From Macrococcus capreoli (GTDB lineage: Bacteria; Bacillota; Bacilli; Staphylococcales; Staphylococcaceae): a DNA stretch of 64,000 nt. Below, piece by piece: positions 60,526 through 64,000 of the stretch. The DNA lies in NCBI RefSeq assembly GCF_025628935.1, contig NZ_JAOTIS010000008.1, positions 60,744 to 124,743 on the forward strand, in the 5' to 3' direction. The translations under genes and the position numbers were made by a program. Numbering within the stretch: position 1 is the stretch's first letter; every line of letters starts with the position of its first letter. Under the pieces are notes generated by a model, which saw only the letters and a program-made list of their open reading frames with translations, was not told where the DNA came from and searched no databases.

Positions 60526-63500
60526 ATGAATCGCATCAAGAAGTTATTAGTCGCAAACCGTGGAGAAATTGCCATTCGCATATTTCGTGCGGCAACAGAA
60601 CTAAACATTCCGACAGTCGCAATTTATTCTAAAGAAGATAAAGGATCACTGCATCGCTACAAAGCAGATGAATCTTATCTTGTCGGAGAAGACATTGGAC
60701 CTACAGAAAGTTATTTGCACATTGAGCGTATCATTGAAATTGCGAAACAATGTGGTGCAAATGCGATTCATCCAGGGTATGGATTTTTAAGTGAAAATAA
60801 GACTTTTGCTACGCGTTGCGCAGAAGAAGGCATCATCTTTATCGGTCCGGAAATTCGTCATCTTGATATGTTTGGCGATAAAGTGAAAGCACGTGCGACT
60901 GCTGAATCAGCGCATCTACCGATTATTCCGGGAACGAAAGAAGCTGTAACATCGTTTGAAGCGGTGAAGTCATTTACCGATCAATATGGCTTTCCGATTA
61001 TCATTAAAGCCATTTCTGGTGGTGGTGGTAAAGGGATGCGTATCGTGAAGGATCAGTCAGAGCTTGTTGATGCGTATCAGCGCGCACAATCTGAAGCATT
61101 GAAGTCATTCGGAAATGCGGAAGTTTATGTTGAGCGTTATATTGAAAACCCGAAACATATCGAAGTCCAGATTATTGGTGATACACACGGTAACATCGTA
61201 CATTTATTTGAACGTGATTGTTCTGTGCAACGTCGTCATCAAAAAGTTGTAGAAGTTGCACCGTCAGTGGGCTTAACAGAAGAATTAAGAATGCGTATTT
61301 GTGATGCAGCATTGCATTTAATGCAACATATTGGATATGTTAATGCAGGGACTGTTGAATTTTTAGTGAGTGGCGATGATTTTTACTTTATTGAAGTGAA
61401 CCCTCGCGTTCAAGTTGAACATACAATTACTGAAATGGTGACAGGTGTCGATATCGTTAAGACGCAAATATTAATTGCAGACGGCGAAGCATTGCATGAT
61501 GAATGTATCGCGATGCCACGACAAGCAGATATTATTACGTTAGGTTATGCAATTCAGTGTCGTGTAACGACAGAAGATCCATTAAATGATTTTATGCCGG
61601 ATACCGGGACAATTATGGCATACCGTTCGACAGGCGGATTCGGTGTGCGTTTAGACGCAGGTGACGGATTCCAGGGCGCCGAAATTTCACCGTACTATGA
61701 TTCATTACTCGTGAAAATTTCAACACAAGCAATTACGTTTAAGCAGGCAGAAGAGAAAATGATTCGCTCGTTACGTGAAATGCGTATACGTGGGATTAAG
61801 ACGAATATGCCATTTTTAATCAATGTCGTAAAGCATCCATTGTTTGTTAGCGGTGAGTATCATACTAACTTTATCGATTCTACGCCGGAGCTCTTTCAAA
61901 TAGAAGCACCGCGTGACCGAGGGACTAAGACGTTAGAATATATCGCGAATGTGACGGTGAATGGGTTCCCTGGTGTTGAGAAGCAGGATAAACCAAATTT
62001 CGAACCGCTCTATATTGAGAAGAAAGAACCAAATCAATTGCCGGGTACGAAACAATTGTTAGATCAACATGGACCTGATTTCGTGAAAAATTGGGTACTA
62101 GAACAAGAGGATGTACTGATGACGGATACGACATTCCGTGATGCCCATCAATCTCTTTTAGCAACGCGCGTTAGAACGAAAGATTTACTGACGGTTGCAC
62201 CGATGACGAGTCATTATTTACAAGATAGTTTCTCTCTGGAAATGTGGGGAGGCGCAACATTTGATGTCGCTTATAATTTCCTGAAAGAAGATCCGTGGGA
62301 ACGTCTTGAGAAGTTACGCAAAGCGATACCGAATGTATTGTTCCAGATGTTACTACGTGCCTCAAATGCAGTCGGCTATAAAAATTATCCGGATAATGTT
62401 GTTACGAAGTTTGTCGAAGAAAGTGCGAAGGCCGGCATTGACGTCTTTAGAATATTCGATTCGCTGAACTGGCTGGATCAAATGAAAGTGGCCAATGAAG
62501 CAGTATTAAAGGCAGGCAAAATATCAGAAGGTGCGATTTGTTATACGGGTGATATATTAAATCCAGAACGTTCAACAGTGTATACGCTGGATTATTATAA
62601 GAAAATGGCAAAAGCGATGGAGCGTGAAGGATTCCATATCCTTGCGATTAAAGATATGGCGGGATTACTTAAACCTGAAGCGGCATTTGAATTGATTAGT
62701 GAATTGAAAGCGACGGTTAATTTACCAATTCATCTTCATACGCATGACACGAGTGGTAACGGTGTGATGCTTTATGCAAGAGCGATAGAAGCGGGTGTTG
62801 ATATTGTTGATACAGCGCTTGGTGCTATGAGTGGCTTAACGAGTCAACCGAGTGCCAATACATTGTATTACGGACTGAATGGTAAACAGCGTCAAATGCG
62901 TGCAAATATTGATGGTCTTGAGAAATTGTCGCAATACTGGGAAGGTGTCCGTCACTATTATAAAGATTTTGAAAGTGATATTAAGTCACCGCATACAGAA
63001 ATTTATAAACATGAAATGCCTGGTGGTCAATATTCTAACTTAGGTATGCAAGCGAAAAGTTTAGGATTAGGGGATCGTTTCAGTGAAGTGAAAGATATGT
63101 ACAGACGTGTGAATTTAATGTTTGGTGATATTGTGAAAGTAACGCCATCTTCTAAAGTTGTTGGAGATATGGCATTATACATGGTACAAAATAATTTAGA
63201 TGAAACGTCAGTAATAGAACGTGGTGCGACACTGGACTTCCCGGAATCCGTTGTATCATTCTTTAAAGGTGAGATTGGACAACCGGCGAATGGTTTCCCT
63301 GAAGCATTGCAGAAAGTCGTGTTAAAGGATATCGAAAGTATTAATGTAAGACCTGGGGAATTGTTACCACCAGTTGATTTTGAATCGTTACGTCAAACGT
63401 TAACGACGAAACAAGCGAAACCAGTGACAGAACAAGATGTTGTAAGTTATGCGCTGTATCCGAAAGTATATGAGCAATATGTGGCGACGAATGAGAAATT

Positions 63501-63963
63501 TGCGAATGTATCATTGCTTGATACGCCAACGTTCTTCTACGGAATGCGCAAAAATGAAAAAGTTGAAATCGCTATTGATGAAGGAAAAACACTCATCGTA
63601 CAGTTGATTAGTGTGGGTCATGTGCACGAAGATGGATATCGCTGGGTATACTTCGACTTTAACGGGATGAGTCGAAAAGTGTATGTGAAAGATGTGAATG
63701 TGGAACCAAGTGTAGCGACAATACCGAAAGCAGATCCTCAAAATAAACATCATATCGGTGCGCAAATGCCAGGTACTGTAGGTGAAGTGAAAGTAATAGA
63801 AGGAGAAACAGTAACGAAAGGACAAGCTTTATTAGTGACTGAAGCAATGAAGATGGAAACGACTGTGCAAGCGCCTTTTGATGGTGTAATTACTAAAATA
63901 CATGTAAAGGCAGGAGACAGTATCCAAACGTCTAATCTACTGGTCGAAATACAAACTGTATAA
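60526..63963 (+). CDS. pycA: Pyruvate carboxylase
   Basis: 1145 aa, makes oxaloacetate from pyruvate and bicarbonate. N-terminal biotin carboxylase (KLLVANRGEIAIRIFRAA; ISGGGGKGMRI; EVNPRVQVEHTITEM), central carboxyltransferase (MTDTTFRDAHQSLLATR with metal site; HLHTHDTSGNG), and C-terminal biotin carrier with the biotin-lysine in TEAMKMETTV. ATG 60526 has GAGGAGG upstream; the frame extends 17 codons further without a ribosome site. Confidence 0.98.
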   Translation: MNRIKKLLVANRGEIAIRIFRAATELNIPTVAIYSKEDKGSLHRYKADESYLVGEDIGPTESYLHIERIIEIAKQCGANAIHPGYGFLSENKTFATRCAEEGIIFIGPEIRHLDMFGDKVKARATAESAHLPIIPGTKEAVTSFEAVKSFTDQYGFPIIIKAISGGGGKGMRIVKDQSELVDAYQRAQSEALKSFGNAEVYVERYIENPKHIEVQIIGDTHGNIVHLFERDCSVQRRHQKVVEVAPSVGLTEELRMRICDAALHLMQHIGYVNAGTVEFLVSGDDFYFIEVNPRVQVEHTITEMVTGVDIVKTQILIADGEALHDECIAMPRQADIITLGYAIQCRVTTEDPLNDFMPDTGTIMAYRSTGGFGVRLDAGDGFQGAEISPYYDSLLVKISTQAITFKQAEEKMIRSLREMRIRGIKTNMPFLINVVKHPLFVSGEYHTNFIDSTPELFQIEAPRDRGTKTLEYIANVTVNGFPGVEKQDKPNFEPLYIEKKEPNQLPGTKQLLDQHGPDFVKNWVLEQEDVLMTDTTFRDAHQSLLATRVRTKDLLTVAPMTSHYLQDSFSLEMWGGATFDVAYNFLKEDPWERLEKLRKAIPNVLFQMLLRASNAVGYKNYPDNVVTKFVEESAKAGIDVFRIFDSLNWLDQMKVANEAVLKAGKISEGAICYTGDILNPERSTVYTLDYYKKMAKAMEREGFHILAIKDMAGLLKPEAAFELISELKATVNLPIHLHTHDTSGNGVMLYARAIEAGVDIVDTALGAMSGLTSQPSANTLYYGLNGKQRQMRANIDGLEKLSQYWEGVRHYYKDFESDIKSPHTEIYKHEMPGGQYSNLGMQAKSLGLGDRFSEVKDMYRRVNLMFGDIVKVTPSSKVVGDMALYMVQNNLDETSVIERGATLDFPESVVSFFKGEIGQPANGFPEALQKVVLKDIESINVRPGELLPPVDFESLRQTLTTKQAKPVTEQDVVSYALYPKVYEQYVATNEKFANVSLLDTPTFFYGMRKNEKVEIAIDEGKTLIVQLISVGHVHEDGYRWVYFDFNGMSRKVYVKDVNVEPSVATIPKADPQNKHHIGAQMPGTVGEVKVIEGETVTKGQALLVTEAMKMETTVQAPFDGVITKIHVKAGDSIQTSNLLVEIQTV

Positions 63964-63969
63964 TCACAA

Positions 63970-64000
63970 AAATAACCTGCTGATTTTCAGCAGGTTATTT
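63970..64000 (+). terminator. pycA terminator (cut at window edge)
   Basis: AAATAACCTGCTG/CAGCAGGTTATTT with a 5-base loop. The T-run is cut by the end of the window. Confidence 0.85.

Overview
The window is a low-GC Firmicute chromosome segment with the gene order of the Staphylococcaceae: purEKCSQLFMNHD, auxA-like, ptsHI, cydAB, ktrC/rnjA/rpoY, def, pdhABCD, potABCD, suhB, typA, ylaN, ftsW, pycA. The order follows the Staphylococcus aureus chromosome, but some staphylococcal genes are missing (for example nothing lies between purD and the auxA-like gene except a 50-codon stress-type gene), and protein sequences differ clearly from S. aureus. Macrococcus (Macrococcoides) or a close relative is the best guess. 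This is inference from synteny, not a database result.

Region 1 (1-11.1 kb): the 3' part of an AT-rich surface polysaccharide locus, all on the + strand. It holds a flippase (cut by the window edge), rmlACDB for dTDP-L-rhamnose, a polymerase-like membrane protein, a GT2 glycosyltransferase, a GNAT acetyltransferase, an EpsL-type priming sugar transferase, a FemAB-like aminoacyl/acyl transferase, an EpsN-type aminotransferase, a YdcF/DUF218 protein and a DUF1796 protein. Region 2 (11.1-12.8 kb): an accessory insert with an unknown 191-aa protein, a 53-aa basic protein and a PIN-domain protein in overlapping order. It is flanked by two ~60-bp direct repeats that each encode a tiny hydrophobic peptide. 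This is the most novel part of the window.

Region 3 (12.8-27 kb): nsrR/hmp (nitric oxide defence, with a recognisable operator), folD, and divergently the complete purine operon with three PurR-box-like sites between them. Region 4 (27-41 kb): a sigma-B-type 50-aa protein, auxA-like membrane protein, a candidate small RNA, an rRNA methyltransferase, ptsHI, a metallophosphoesterase and glutaredoxin, cydAB behind a Rex-type operator, ktrC, rpoY-rnjA, HAD phosphatase, def and a YkyA lipoprotein.

Region 5 (41-51.5 kb): pdhABCD with an internal hairpin, a UPF0223 protein, and an XRE-cupin regulator leading potABCD (polyamine uptake). Region 6 (51.5-52 kb): 600 bp without genes that contains a repeat-hairpin-repeat element and a four-unit array of palindromes. 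Region 7 (52-64 kb): DUF4064 protein, UPF0637, suhB, a NERD-domain gene split by a frameshift at a 9-A run, ylaF, typA, ylaH, a YlaL-position protein, ylaN, ftsW and pycA. No tRNA, rRNA, insertion sequence or CRISPR array was found.
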